From assembly GCF_040907265.1 (NCBI RefSeq), contig NZ_JBFOHP010000002.1, positions 3,963,501-4,027,500 of the forward strand: DNA of 64,000 nt, given 5' to 3'. Under the pieces are notes generated by a model that was given only the letters and a program-made list of their open reading frames with translations, searched no databases and was not told where the DNA came from. Positions 47,240 through 56,790 of the stretch are shown here, piece by piece; position 1 is the first letter of the stretch; each line of letters starts with the position of its first letter. Made by a program: the position numbers and the translations under genes. The stretch comes from Streptomyces sclerotialus (GTDB lineage Bacteria; Actinomycetota; Actinomycetes; Streptomycetales; Streptomycetaceae).

Positions 47240-48684
47240 GAGCGCTGCTCCCGTGCTGTGTCGTGCCTGTCCGCGCGCGTGTCGGCCCGGCTGACGGCGG
47301 CGACCGTCTGGGGGTCGAGGTCGAAGAGTTTGGTCAGCGCGTCGGCGTACCCGGCGCCGCCGGGCTCGCTGGCGAGCTGCTTGACCCTCACCGTGGGCGC
47401 GTGCAGAAGCTTGTCGACGACCCGGCGCACGGTCTGGTTGATCTCCGCGCGCTGCTTGTCGTCCAGGTCGGGGAGGCGGCCGTCCAGGCGGGCGAGCTCG
47501 GCGGCGACCACGTCGGCGGCCATGGTGCGCAGGGCGACCACGGTCGGGGTGATCGTCGCGGCGCGCTGGGCCGCGCCGAAGGCCGCGACCTCCTCGGAGA
47601 CGATGGAGCGCACCTGGTCCACGTCGGACGCCATGGGAGCGTCGGCGGACGCGTCGGCCAGGGACTCGATGTCGACCAGCCGCACCCCCTCGATGCGGTG
47701 CGCAGCGCCGTCGATGTCGCGCGGCATCGCCAGGTCGAGCAGGGACAGTTCGCGGTCCGTACGGCCCTCGACGGCCGCCGCGACCGCCTCGCCGGTGAGG
47801 ACGAGGCCGGTCGCCCCGGTACACGAGATCACGATGTCCGCCCCGGCCAGCTCGGCCGGTACGTCGGACATCGGGACGGCGCGGGCGGTCAGGCCGTTCG
47901 CGCGCCCGGGGCTGCCCGGCTCGGTGAGGATCTCGGTGAGCCGTACGGCCCGCTCCAGGGTGCGATTGGCGACGGCCAGTTCCGAGACGCCGGCGCGGGC
48001 CAGGGTGGCGGCCGCGAGCGAGGACATCGAACCCGCGCCGATGACCAGGGCCCGCTTTCCGCGGGCCCAGGCGTCCACGCTCGGCGTACCGAGCGGGGCC
48101 GTGGCGTCGGGCACGGCGTCGTCGACCAGGATGCAGTGCGCGTCGTGACCGCCGGCCGCGCCCGACAGCTGCTCCAGGCCGAAGGTGACCAGGGACTGGC
48201 CGGCCTTGTCGATGCCGGTCTCGCTGTGCGCGCGCTTGCCGACCCGCAGCGCCTGCTGGAACAGGTCGTTCAGCAGGCGCCCCGCGGTGTGCTGGTCCTG
48301 CGCGAGGGCGAGCGCGTCCTTGATCTGGCCGAGGATCTGCCCCTCGCCGACGACCATGGAGTCCAGGCCGCAGGCCACGGACAGCAGGTGGTGGACGGCG
48401 CGGTCCTCGTAGTGGACGTAGAGGTACGGCGTGAGCTCGTCGAGGCTGACGCCGCTGTGCTGGGCGAGCAGCGTGGACAGCTCGGCGACACCGGCGTGGA
48501 ACTTGTCCACGTCGGCGTAGAGCTCGATGCGGTTGCAGGTGGAGAGCACGGCCGACTCGGCGGCCGGCTCGGCCGACACGACGTCCTGCAGCAGCTTGCC
48601 GCGGGAGTCGGGCGCGAGCGCGGCCCGCTCCAGGATGCTGACCGGCGCGCTGCGGTGGCTCAGGCCGACGACGAGAAGGCTCAT
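47236..48684 (-). CDS. hemA: Glutamyl-tRNA reductase (HemA)
   Basis: 482 residues. It reduces glutamyl-tRNA to glutamate semialdehyde, the first committed step of the C5 haem pathway. The catalytic Cys is in LSTCNRIELYA. The NADPH-binding segment is ALVIGAGSMSSLAAATLARAG. The specificity region GLDSMVVGEGQILGQIK is complete, and the C-terminal dimerisation helices end with a variable polar tail. A non-conserved 25-residue insertion (HDAHCILVDDAVPDATAPLGT) precedes the NADPH domain. It lies 64 bp after rex. hemL is not in the window. Confidence 0.95.
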   Translation of the reverse strand: MSLLVVGLSHRSAPVSILERAALAPDSRGKLLQDVVSAEPAAESAVLSTCNRIELYADVDKFHAGVAELSTLLAQHSGVSLDELTPYLYVHYEDRAVHHLLSVACGLDSMVVGEGQILGQIKDALALAQDQHTAGRLLNDLFQQALRVGKRAHSETGIDKAGQSLVTFGLEQLSGAAGGHDAHCILVDDAVPDATAPLGTPSVDAWARGKRALVIGAGSMSSLAAATLARAGVSELAVANRTLERAVRLTEILTEPGSPGRANGLTARAVPMSDVPAELAGADIVISCTGATGLVLTGEAVAAAVEGRTDRELSLLDLAMPRDIDGAAHRIEGVRLVDIESLADASADAPMASDVDQVRSIVSEEVAAFGAAQRAATITPTVVALRTMAADVVAAELARLDGRLPDLDDKQRAEINQTVRRVVDKLLHAPTVRVKQLASEPGGAGYADALTKLFDLDPQTVAAVSRADTRADRHDTAREQRS

Positions 48685-48748
48685 GCTTGCACCTCGCTTC
48701 GCGAGGCACAGCCTTCGCCTGTGACGCGCCTTTCCATGATTCGCTCGC

Positions 48749-49546
48749 TCATGCCGGCATCACGGCGGGCACGTCCCCGTCGGGTCCCTTGCGGTCGGAG
48801 TCGTCGTGGCCGTTCTCGGTTCCGGCGGCGGGCGCGGGGCGCACCGGTGCCACCGGCTGCGCGGCGTCCTGGCTGCTGGCCTCCTCGCCGGCCTTGCGCT
48901 GCTCGTGGAAGGCGAGGATCTGCAGCTCTATGGAGAGGTCGACCTTGCGCACGTCGACCCCTTCGGGGACGGACAGCACGGTCGGCGCGAAGTTCAGGAT
49001 GGAGGTGACGCCGGCGGCGACGAGGCGGTCGCAGACCTGCTGGGCCGCGCCCGCGGGGGTCGCGATCACACCGATCGAGACGCCGTTGTCGTTGATGATC
49101 TTTTCGAGCTCGTCGGTGTGCTGGACGGCGATGCCCGCGACGGGCTTGCCGGCCATGGCCGGGTCGGCGTCGATCAGGGCCGCGACGCGGAAGCCGCGGG
49201 AGGCGAAGCCGCCGTAGTTGGCGAGCGCGGCGCCGAGGTTACCGATACCGACGATCACAACCGGCCAGTCCTGCGTGAGGCCGAGCTCCCGGGAGATCTG
49301 GTAGACGAGGTACTCCACGTCGTAGCCCACGCCGCGGGTGCCGTACGAGCCGAGGTACGAGAAGTCCTTGCGCAGCTTGGCGGAATTGACCCCCGCCGCG
49401 GCGGCCAGCTCCTCGGAGGAGACCGTGGGGACCGAACGCTCCGAGAGCGCGGTCAGTGCACGCAGATACAGCGGAAGCCGGGCGACGGTGGCCTCGGGGA
49501 TCCCTCGGCTTCGGGTCGCCGGTCGGTGAGTTCGGCCAGTTGCCAC
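48749..49546 (-). CDS. rex: Redox-sensing repressor Rex
   Basis: 265 residues. The N-terminal winged helix (RLPLYLRALTALSERSVPTVSSEELAAAAGVNSAKLRKDFSYLGSYGTRGVGYDV) is followed by a Rossmann domain with VVIVGIGNLGAALANYGGF that binds NADH/NAD+ (about 95-225). The Pro/Ala/Asp-rich C-terminal 45 residues are variable. Rex releases DNA when the NADH/NAD+ ratio rises and in S. coelicolor represses its own rex-hem operon and respiratory genes. The GTG start at 49546 has CAGGAG upstream. A Rex operator is at 49623. Confidence 0.95.
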   Translation of the reverse strand: MATGRTHRPATRSRGIPEATVARLPLYLRALTALSERSVPTVSSEELAAAAGVNSAKLRKDFSYLGSYGTRGVGYDVEYLVYQISRELGLTQDWPVVIVGIGNLGAALANYGGFASRGFRVAALIDADPAMAGKPVAGIAVQHTDELEKIINDNGVSIGVIATPAGAAQQVCDRLVAAGVTSILNFAPTVLSVPEGVDVRKVDLSIELQILAFHEQRKAGEEASSQDAAQPVAPVRPAPAAGTENGHDDSDRKGPDGDVPAVMPA

Positions 49547-49923
49547 GGTGCTCCTGCGGGTAGAGCGGGGCTTTGGACGGCCAAATGTCTCAAGACCGCC
49601 CTGTCGATAGCAGGCTATGTCTTTGTGAACGCGTGCACAAAGATGGTGTCCGCTTTGTCCCGTCAACGTGACCGGTGTCACGCACTTATTGCGGCAATTC
49701 GCGGAACCACATCCCGCGCCACTCCGTTCACACGCTTCGCGCGCATAACGCAGGACCGTGAACGGGAGCACACCGCCACTCTCCTTGCTGTTTTACCCCC
49801 GTACACCAACAAATCGCCCATCGATGGTACGGGAAACCATCCCGCTGCCCGAAGGGTCGTGACGGCCGTCATAGCCCGCCCGGAGAAGGGCGCGAAGAGG
49901 CACTGCCCAGGCACAATGAGCGC
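49547..49923. other. 377-bp region between rex and the glutaredoxin-like gene
   Basis: Holds the Rex operator and the rex-hem promoter on one side and the promoter of the rightward gene on the other. The middle (49640-49860) is more AT-rich. I see no small gene or stable RNA. Confidence 0.5.
49623..49640. promoter_or_regulatory. Rex operator (ROP) of the rex-hem operon
   Basis: TTGTGAACGCGTGCACAA fits the Rex consensus TTGTGAANNNNTTCACAA with one changed base in the right arm. It lies 77-94 bp upstream of the rex start, where autoregulation by Rex is established in S. coelicolor. Confidence 0.88.
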
Positions 49924-50202
49924 ATGGCCCCGCTTCTCCGCCGCACCCAGCGCAAGAATCCCGCCGACCGGACGGTCACGCTCATCGGCAAGCCCGGCTG
50001 CCACCTCTGCGACGACGCCCAGCAAGTGATCGAGGCGGTCTGCGCGGAGACCGGCGCCGGCTGGGAGAAGAAGGACATCACGGAGGACGAGGAGCTGTAC
50101 CGCAAATACTGGGAGCAGATTCCGGTCATCCTCGTCGACGGAGCCCAGCACGACTTCTGGCGCGTGGACCCGCAGCGGCTGCGCAAGGCGCTGGGCGCCT
50201 GA
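49924..50202 (+). CDS. Glutaredoxin-like protein (CxxC)
   Basis: 92 residues, thioredoxin fold with the redox motif CHLC in IGKPGCHLCDDAQQVIEAV and the cis-Pro segment QIPVILVDG. It resembles the short glutaredoxin/DUF836 proteins often found beside rex in Streptomyces. It probably reduces disulfides using mycothiol or another thiol. Transcribed divergently from rex, 377 bp away. Confidence 0.88.
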   Translation: MAPLLRRTQRKNPADRTVTLIGKPGCHLCDDAQQVIEAVCAETGAGWEKKDITEDEELYRKYWEQIPVILVDGAQHDFWRVDPQRLRKALGA

Positions 50203-50492
50203 GAGCACGGAGAGGCGCTGCGCACCGGGTCGCACCGGATGGCACCGGGCAGCCGCCGAGGGCGCACGCCGGGCGCCTGAAGGGGCGCGCGTGCGCGGCG
50301 TACGGAAGCGCGAACGGTGGTGCACTGGCGTACGTGCGCGGCGTGCGGAGGCGTGAGCGGCGCGGAGGCGTAGCCATGCGCGCCCCCTCGATGCACACAC
50401 GGCGTGGCCGTAACGCGACCGTCGGCCGCCCCGTACCTGCCTGACATGCGTGCGTAACCGGGGGCACCGAACAAACTGGCTATGCTCGCGGT

Positions 50493-51506
50493 ATGGCCCA
50501 CCCGTCGCCCGAGCACCGCCCCGGCAGGAGCCCCTTCAGCGCGTCCCTCGTCACGGGATGGCTCACCCGTCGCAGGCGCCCCGCCACCGCGCGCAGCGTG
50601 CTGGCCGGCGAGGCGGCGGCCGAGGCCGCCCGCAAGAGCTCCCAGGAGGCCGAGGCACAGGCCGCAGCTGAAGCCGCCGCGGCGGCCGCCGACAGCGAAG
50701 CGGAGGACGCCGAGCCGGACTTCCCGGTCGTCGGCGACGACAAGGCAGCCGCCTTCTTCGACCTCGACAACACCGTCATGCAGGGCGCCGCGATCTACCA
50801 CTTCGGGCGCGGCCTCTACAAACGGCACTTCTTCCACAAGCGCGACCTCGCCCGCTTCGTGTGGCAGCAGGCGTACTTCCGGCTGGCCGGCTCGGAGAAC
50901 CCCGAGCACATGGAGGACGTACGCAACAGCGCGCTCTCCATCGTCCAGGGCCACCGCGTCTCCGAGCTGATGACCATAGGCGAGGAGATCTACGACGAGT
51001 ACATGGCCGAGCGGGTCTGGCCCGGCACCCGCGCGCTCGCCCAGGCGCACCTGGACGCGGGCCAGAAGGTGTGGCTGGTGACCGCGGCGCCCGTCGAGAC
51101 CGCCACGATCATCGCCCGCCGGCTCGGCCTGACCGGTGCGCTCGGCACGGTCGCCGAGTCCGTCGGCGGGGTCTACACGGGCAAGCTGGTCGGCGAACCG
51201 CTGCACGGGCCCGCCAAGGCCGAGGCGGTACGCGCGCTGGCCATGGCCGAGGGCCTGGACCTCTCGCGCTGCGCCGCGTACAGCGACTCCGCCAACGACA
51301 TCCCGATGCTCTCGCTCGTCGGCCACCCGTACGCGATCAACCCCGACACCCGGCTGCGCAAGCACGCGCGCGAGCACGGCTGGCGGCTGCGCGACTACCG
51401 CACCGGCCGCAAGGCCGCCAAGATCGGCATCCCGGCGGCGGCCGGGGTGGGCGCGGTGGCGGGCGGCGCGGCGGCCGCCGTGGCCCTGCAGCGCCGGCGA
51501 CGCTGA
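50493..51506 (+). CDS. HAD-IB phosphatase (SerB-like) with C-terminal hydrophobic tail
   Basis: 337 residues. After an Ala/Glu-rich N-terminal region (about 30-75) the HAD core begins: [14 protein letters not shown] (nucleophile Asp), LVTAAPVET (motif II), [12 protein letters not shown] (Lys motif III) and [12 protein letters not shown] (motif IV). This is the HAD-IB group of SerB-like phosphatases. The end carries a hydrophobic Ala/Gly helix ([21 protein letters not shown]) followed by RRRR, likely a membrane anchor. Substrate unknown. It is the conserved neighbour upstream of bldN. Confidence 0.9.
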   Translation: MAHPSPEHRPGRSPFSASLVTGWLTRRRRPATARSVLAGEAAAEAARKSSQEAEAQAAAEAAAAAADSEAEDAEPDFPVVGDDKAAAFFDLDNTVMQGAAIYHFGRGLYKRHFFHKRDLARFVWQQAYFRLAGSENPEHMEDVRNSALSIVQGHRVSELMTIGEEIYDEYMAERVWPGTRALAQAHLDAGQKVWLVTAAPVETATIIARRLGLTGALGTVAESVGGVYTGKLVGEPLHGPAKAEAVRALAMAEGLDLSRCAAYSDSANDIPMLSLVGHPYAINPDTRLRKHAREHGWRLRDYRTGRKAAKIGIPAAAGVGAVAGGAAAAVALQRRRR

Positions 51507-52023
51507 CGGCGCCACTCCCGGGGCGAGCCGTACAACCGGAAGCCCGCCCAACTTCCAGCCTGGGGCTCTACGTTACTCGCCGTCACCGAAACGGCCGGGT
51601 ACGCCTCGCCCGCCGATGATCAGATGGACGGCGCGTGTCAGTTTTTTCGCGCTGGCCTTCGCCGTGCCACTCCTGAGGGTGCGTCCGCGCGCCCCGTACG
51701 AACACGCGTACCGCTGTGTGCAGGGCAAACCTTCTTCGTGCCGCACCCGTACGGGCAGGGCGGCGCGACGCCCGGTGCGCCACAACACGCCCTCCAACCA
51801 GGCAGATCTCGTCACTCCCCGATCAATACCTGTTCAGCATTTGATACTTGATCGTGCAGAAATACGTAACAGACCAGACCGAATCGACGATTTGAGCAAC
51901 TGGGTGTAGCGCTGCCTGTACGAAGCGTTATTCTCCTCAGACGCAAACCGGAACCCATAAGCCCCTACCGCGGGTGAACGGTCCCGCACTGCACGTGATG
52001 GAAGCTCTGCCTCTGGGAGTCCC
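51507..52023. other. 517-bp upstream region of bldN
   Basis: No gene seen. The last 200 bp are clearly AT-richer than the surroundings and must contain the bldN promoter, which in S. coelicolor is a direct BldD target. A CGTAAC at 51865-51870 is followed 17 bp later by CGATTT, a poor match to a SigBldN promoter. I could not fix a BldD box with confidence. Confidence 0.5.
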
Positions 52024-52818
52024 GTGTACCCACACGTCGGGGTTGACGCCTCGGGCCTGGCTACGCTGCGTACGACACTCGTCGACCACCTGCGCAGTTT
52101 CGTCCCCACCGCGTACGCCGTCCCCGCCCTCGCCACACCAGCCCCTGCAGCAGGACCCGCCAGCGCCTGCTACGCCCTGGCGGACGCCAGGACCGCCGTC
52201 GGCGCCAGGTCCGCCGGCAGCCGAACGCGCCGCGGCGGCACGACCACCGCCCGCCGGCCCGCCGACAGCGACAGCCGCCGCATGATGGACCTCGTCGAAC
52301 GGGCCCAGGCGGGCGAGGCCGACGCGTTCGGCCGGCTCTACGACCAGTACGCCGACACGGTCTACCGCTACATCTACTACCGCGTCGGCGGCCGGGCGAC
52401 CGCCGAGGACCTGACCAGCGAGACGTTCCTGCGCGCACTGCGCCGGATCGGCACCTTCACCTGGCAGGGCCGGGACTTCGGAGCCTGGCTGGTGACCATC
52501 GCGCGCAACCTCGTCGCCGACCACTTCAAGTCCTCACGCTTCCGCCTGGAGGTGACCACGGGCGAGATGCTCGACGCCAACGAGGTCGAGCGCAGCCCCG
52601 AGGACTCGGTCCTGGAATCCCTGTCCAACGCCGCCCTCCTCGAAGCCGTCCGCAAACTCAACCCCCAGCAACAGGAATGCGTCACGCTCCGGTTCCTCCA
52701 GGGGTTGTCGGTCGCCGAGACCGCCCGCGTCATGGGCAAGAACGAGGGAGCGATCAAGACCCTCCAGTACCGCGCGGTCCGGACCCTCGCGCGCCTGCTG
52801 CCGGACGACGCCCGCTGA
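52024..52818 (+). CDS. bldN: ECF sigma factor BldN with pro-sequence
   Basis: 264 residues. An 86-residue pro-sequence (MYPHVGVDASGLATLRTTLVDH... to DSDSRR) precedes the mature start at the MM pair (87-88), as known for SigBldN. Region 2 (AFGRLYDQYADTVYRYIYYRVGGRATAEDLTSETFLRALRRIGTF) and region 4 (LNPQQQECVTLRFLQGLSVAETARVMGKNEGAIKTLQYRAVRTLARLL) are complete. BldN directs chaplin, rodlin and bldM expression during aerial growth. GTG start with GGGAG upstream. The downstream gene is its anti-sigma factor rsbN. Confidence 0.95.
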   Translation: MYPHVGVDASGLATLRTTLVDHLRSFVPTAYAVPALATPAPAAGPASACYALADARTAVGARSAGSRTRRGGTTTARRPADSDSRRMMDLVERAQAGEADAFGRLYDQYADTVYRYIYYRVGGRATAEDLTSETFLRALRRIGTFTWQGRDFGAWLVTIARNLVADHFKSSRFRLEVTTGEMLDANEVERSPEDSVLESLSNAALLEAVRKLNPQQQECVTLRFLQGLSVAETARVMGKNEGAIKTLQYRAVRTLARLLPDDAR

Positions 52819-53160
52819 CGCCGCCCGCCCTGCCACGTCCCCACCCGTCCCCGTCCCCCTCGAACGACCGCCCCCCACCCCGAACATCCGTCCCGCGTGA
52901 CACTCTCATTGTGCCGCCAAGCCATGACCAGGCCATCACTTTCAGCCATCGCTCGGTACCGGTCCGTCACATCATCGTGAGGGCGTAACCCGAGTACTGC
53001 GCCGCTCGTTGTGCGGAATGCAGGCTCCCTGCGGACACGCCATGCCCGCGGCCGCTCACTCGATCGAGTGGTTGCGCGCGCGGCGTGCAGCCTTCCGGCC
53101 CTGCTGGATCGTCAAGCCAGTCCGGGGAGTCGAGCGGGATGATGAGAGGAGGTGCCGCCC
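52819..53160. other. bldN-rsbN intergenic region
   Basis: 342 bp with no gene visible. It contains the candidate SigBldN promoter at 52984 and, near its end, the rsbN ribosome-binding site (GGAGG at 53148-53152). Confidence 0.5.
52984..53012 (+). promoter_or_regulatory. Candidate SigBldN-dependent promoter of rsbN
   Basis: CGTAAC (52984-52989), a 17-bp spacer, then CGTTGT (53007-53012). From memory the SigBldN consensus is CGTAAC-N16-CGTTGA, and rsbN is reported to have its own SigBldN promoter in S. venezuelae. Start of transcription would be about 140 bp before rsbN. Confidence 0.6.
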
Positions 53161-54366
53161 GTGATCGCGAACGTATCGACGCACCGGCGGGCTCACGCCT
53201 TCGCCCAGGCTCTGGAGGACCAGGACTTCCAGGGCGCGGCCGATGAGCAGATCGACACACCGGGGCAGGAGCCGGCGGAGCCCGAAACGGCACGGCTGCT
53301 GGCAGTCGCCGGCGGCCTGGGGGAGCTCCCCAAGCCCACGCTGGACCCCGAGGCGCGCACGATCCAGCGCGCCCAGCTCATCGCCGCGATGGAGGCCGCC
53401 TTCGCCGAAGGCGGCGCACCCTCCGACGGCGCGAAGGTGCCCCAGCAGCGCGGCGTGCGAGGCGCGCACCGCGCCGCCAAGTCACTCGGGCGGCTGCGTC
53501 CACGGTCCCGGCTGTCCAGGAGGCTCGCCGCCGGCGGGCTGACGGTCGGCGTGGCGGCGGGCGCGCTGAGCGGAGTGGCCGCCGCGAGCTCCGACGCGCT
53601 GCCCGGCGATTCGCTCTACGGCCTCAAGCGCGGCATGGAGGACCTCAAGCTCGGCATGGCCGAGGACGACTCCGACCGCGGCCGGCTCTACCTCGACCAG
53701 GCCTCCAGCCGGATGCACGAGGCCCGTCGGCTGATGGAGCGCCTGAAGTCCGGGCCGCTGGAGCACGAGACCCTGTCCGAGGTGCGCAGGTCGCTGTCGG
53801 GTGTCACCCAGGACGCCGGCACGGCCCACCGGCTGCTGCACGGCGCGTACGAGCGGGACGGTTCGCTCGGCGCCATCCAGGCGCTGGACTCCTTCACCTC
53901 GTCGCACCGCGACGGCTGGGCCCGGCTGCGGGACCGGCTCCCGGTCCAGCTCGCCGACGTCTCCCGGGACGTCAGCTCGGTCTTCGACGCCATAGACGAG
54001 GAGGTCGGGCCGCTGCGCCCGCTGCTGCCGAAGAAGGACGCCGACAAGAGCGCCGGGCACGGCACCCCCTCCTCCGGCGTGCCGGAGCAGGACCCCTCGG
54101 CGGAGCCGTCCCGTTCCGGCAGCCCCTCGGCGAGCGGCAAGCACGACGACTCGCCGACGCCCAGCCCGTCCTCGTCCGCCTCTTCGAAGGAGGACGGCCT
54201 GCTCGGCGGCAGCACCGGCGGCCTGCTCGACCCGCCGAAGGACGACAGCCCGTCCCCCTCGGAGGGCGAGCGCGAGAGCGACGAGCCCGCCGAGCCGGAC
54301 GTCACCATCCCGCCGCTGCTTCCGGATCTGCTGCCGGACCTCGGCGTCGAGGGCCGGGGCGAGTAG
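53161..54366 (+). CDS. rsbN: Anti-sigma factor RsbN (DUF5667)
   Basis: 401 residues. The N-terminal cytoplasmic part (about 1-115; RRAHAFAQALEDQD ... LDPEARTIQRAQLIAAMEAAFAE) should bind SigBldN. A membrane segment follows (about 125-143; LAAGGLTVGVAAGALSGVAAA). The external DUF5667 domain (about 145-290) starts with ALPGDSLYGLKRGMEDLKL. A Ser/Pro/Asp-rich tail ends the protein. GTG at 53161 is chosen: the GTG at 53152 overlaps the ribosome-binding GGAGG itself. Position right after bldN matches established rsbN. Confidence 0.9.
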   Translation: MIANVSTHRRAHAFAQALEDQDFQGAADEQIDTPGQEPAEPETARLLAVAGGLGELPKPTLDPEARTIQRAQLIAAMEAAFAEGGAPSDGAKVPQQRGVRGAHRAAKSLGRLRPRSRLSRRLAAGGLTVGVAAGALSGVAAASSDALPGDSLYGLKRGMEDLKLGMAEDDSDRGRLYLDQASSRMHEARRLMERLKSGPLEHETLSEVRRSLSGVTQDAGTAHRLLHGAYERDGSLGAIQALDSFTSSHRDGWARLRDRLPVQLADVSRDVSSVFDAIDEEVGPLRPLLPKKDADKSAGHGTPSSGVPEQDPSAEPSRSGSPSASGKHDDSPTPSPSSSASSKEDGLLGGSTGGLLDPPKDDSPSPSEGERESDEPAEPDVTIPPLLPDLLPDLGVEGRGE

Positions 54367-54486
54367 CGGCGCGCGGCGAGTGCGGCGCGCCGCCCGCGGC
54401 CCGGCGGCGCCGGGTGGTCTTCCGGTCCTTCCCTCCAGAAGAACACCCGGCGCCGTCGCATGCGTACGGGCCCGCCCCGGCGGGCG

Positions 54487-55491
54487 TCAGAAGAACACCG
54501 AACGCCGTTGCACCAGCAGCTTGTAGAGCGTGTGCTGAATCGTTTCGCGCACCTGGTCGGTGAGGTTGAACATCAGCATCGGATCGTCCGCCGCCTCCGC
54601 CGGATACCCGTCCGTCGGAATCGGCTCACCGAACTGGATGGTCCACTTCGTCGGCAGCGGCACGGCGCCCAGCGGCCCCAGCCACGGGAACGTCGGCGTG
54701 ATCGGGAAGTACGGGAAACCCAGCAGCCGCGCCAGCGTCTTGGCGTTCCCGATCATCGGGTAGATCTCCTCCGCGCCCACGATCGAGCACGGCACGATCG
54801 GCACCCCGGCCTTCAGCGCCGTCGACACGAAACCGCCGCGCCCGAAGCGCTGCAGGCGGTACCGGTCCGAGAAGGGCTTGCCGACCCCCTTGAAGCCCTC
54901 CGGCATCACGCCGACCACCTCGCCGCGCTCCAGCAGCCGCTCGGCGTCCTCCGTGCAGGCCAGCGTGTGTCCGGCCTTCCGCGCCAGCTCGTTGACCACC
55001 GGCAGCATGAACACCAGGTCGGCCGCCAGCAGCCGCAGGTGACGCCCCGCCGGGTGCTGGTCGTGCACCGCGACCTGGAGCATCAGGCCGTCCAGCGGCA
55101 GCGTCCCGGAGTGGTTGGCGACGATGAGCGCCCCGCCCTTGTCGGGGATGTTCTCGATGCCCTTCACCTCGACCCGGAAGTACTTCTCGTACAGGGGTCG
55201 CAGCACGGACATCATGACCTGGTCGGTGAGCTCCTCGTCGTACCCGAAGTCGTCGACCTCGTACTCACCGGTGAGCCGTCTGCGCAGGAAGCTGAGCCCG
55301 CCGGCGAGCCGCTGTTCCCAGGACGTGCCCTGTTCCCCGGGCACGTCACCGGGGGCCGCGGCCTCCGGCTCCTCCTGGCGCGGCGGTGGTACGGGCGTCA
55401 GGCCCGCGCCCCGCGCCGTGTCGCCCGACCGCTTGGTCCTTCTCCGCGAGCGCGGCTCCTCGCCGAACGGGATGACCTTGGCGTCCGCCAT
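54487..55491 (-). CDS. 1-acyl-glycerol-3-phosphate acyltransferase-like protein
   Basis: 334 residues with a PlsC-type domain (about 105-310): NHSGTLPLD gives the catalytic HX4D, VGVMPEGFKG the substrate-binding PEG motif, and AGVPIVPCSIVGAEEIYPM the fourth block. About 75 basic/disordered residues precede it. It should transfer an acyl chain to a lysophospholipid-like acceptor at the inner face of the membrane. The ATG at 55491 is preferred to much longer upstream frames that cross the next gene. It follows the epimerase gene by 14 bp on the same strand, so the two form an operon. Confidence 0.9.
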   Translation of the reverse strand: MADAKVIPFGEEPRSRRRTKRSGDTARGAGLTPVPPPRQEEPEAAAPGDVPGEQGTSWEQRLAGGLSFLRRRLTGEYEVDDFGYDEELTDQVMMSVLRPLYEKYFRVEVKGIENIPDKGGALIVANHSGTLPLDGLMLQVAVHDQHPAGRHLRLLAADLVFMLPVVNELARKAGHTLACTEDAERLLERGEVVGVMPEGFKGVGKPFSDRYRLQRFGRGGFVSTALKAGVPIVPCSIVGAEEIYPMIGNAKTLARLLGFPYFPITPTFPWLGPLGAVPLPTKWTIQFGEPIPTDGYPAEAADDPMLMFNLTDQVRETIQHTLYKLLVQRRSVFF

Positions 55492-55505
55492 CGTGGGTGA
55501 ACTCC

Positions 55506-56555
55506 TCACTGGGTCTGGGCACTGGCTGCGGGCAGCAGCGCGGCGAGCCGGTCGACGGTACGGGAGACGGTCTCCGGCGGCAGCAGGCCGGGCCCGCGGC
55601 TGCGGACGAACTCCGCGAAGGTCTCGGCCGTGGTGTACGCCGGTTCGAACCCCAGTGTCTCGCGCATCTGGGTCGTCCGGACGACCCGGCCGTGCGTGAG
55701 CATCCGGACCTGCTCCGGCGAGAAGTCCGTGACCCCGAGCTGGCGCAGCATCGAGCCCGCCCAGGTGACCGTCGGCAGCAGCAGCGGCAGGGTGGGCCGG
55801 CCCAGCCGCCGCGCGCACTGCGAGAGCAGCAGCACGCCGTCGCCCGCGATGTTGAACGTGCCGCTGTTGAGCGTGCCCCGGCGGGGCTCGGCCGTCGCCA
55901 GGCGCAGCGCCTCGATCGCGTCCTCCTCGTGCACGAACTGCAGACGCGGGTCGTACCCGAGGACGGTGGGCAGCACGGGCAGCGAGAAGTACTCGGCGAG
56001 CGGGGAGTCCGCGCACGGCCCGAGGATGTTGGCGAACCGCAGCACGCAGACCGCGACGTCGGGCCGCCTGCGGGCGAAGCCGCGTACGTACCCCTCCACC
56101 TCCATGACGTCCTTCGCGAAGCCGCCGCTGGGCAGCGACTTGGCGCCGGTGGTCTCGGTGAAGACCGCCGGGTCGCGGGGCGCCGAGCCGTACACACTCG
56201 TGGAGGACTTCACGACCAGCCGCTTGACGTGCGGTGCCTTCTGGCAGGCGCCGAGCAGCTGCATCGTGCCGATGACGTTGGTCTCCTTGACCGACGAGCG
56301 GCTGCCGCGGGAACCGAGCGGGGTGCCGTGGATGTCCATGTGGACGACGGTGTCCACGCCGGTCTCGGCGAGGACCTTGGCGATGGCCGGATGTCTGATG
56401 TCGGCCTTGAGGAATTCCGCGCCACCGAGGTGGTGCTCGGGCGGCACGGCATCGACACCGATCACCCGGTCGACGTCGGGGTCGCGCTGGAGCCGGCGGA
56501 CGTAGCGGCCGCCCAGCTGACGTGCGACTCCCGTGACGAGCACGACCTTGCCCAA
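55506..56555 (-). CDS. NAD-dependent epimerase/dehydratase (extended SDR)
   Basis: 349 residues. It starts MGKVVLVTGVARQLGGRYVRRL with the NAD-binding GxxxxxG pattern. VVKSSTSVYGSAPRD carries the active-site Ser/Tyr region, and LRFANILGP and FVHEEDAIEAL are typical of extended SDRs. The YxxxK motif is altered (GGFAKDVMEVE in the expected place), so catalysis as a sugar epimerase is uncertain. The TTG at 56555 is taken as start because it gives the conserved N-terminus and has AAGGAAGG upstream. Conserved partner of the acyltransferase gene. Confidence 0.85.
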   Translation of the reverse strand: MGKVVLVTGVARQLGGRYVRRLQRDPDVDRVIGVDAVPPEHHLGGAEFLKADIRHPAIAKVLAETGVDTVVHMDIHGTPLGSRGSRSSVKETNVIGTMQLLGACQKAPHVKRLVVKSSTSVYGSAPRDPAVFTETTGAKSLPSGGFAKDVMEVEGYVRGFARRRPDVAVCVLRFANILGPCADSPLAEYFSLPVLPTVLGYDPRLQFVHEEDAIEALRLATAEPRRGTLNSGTFNIAGDGVLLLSQCARRLGRPTLPLLLPTVTWAGSMLRQLGVTDFSPEQVRMLTHGRVVRTTQMRETLGFEPAYTTAETFAEFVRSRGPGLLPPETVSRTVDRLAALLPAASAQTQ

Positions 56556-56790
56556 GATCAGCCCTTCCTTCCCACCATCGTCCCCCGCCCGCCCCCGCAC
56601 GTGCCGAGATGTGGCGGCCCACGCTATCCGGTCGTTGTTGCGCTGTGATGACCTGTGGACAACCCCCAGCGACTTTCGGCCTGGTCCGGTCCTGCGCACA
56701 GTCTTCCGGACGCGGCCCCGGTCATGCGGCTTCCGCTCGGCGTGCCGGTGCCGGGTACCCCGCTTCCGGGTGTGCGTGCCCCCGAACGCA

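Noticed and set aside
46271..48709. hemC extended upstream through hemA
   Set aside because: The extension is an off-frame reading of hemA; ATG 47239 gives normal HemC length and an ATGA overlap.
54487..56622. Acyltransferase fused to an upstream segment across the epimerase gene
   Set aside because: The upstream part is an off-frame reading of the epimerase; ATG 55491 begins a normal acyltransferase.
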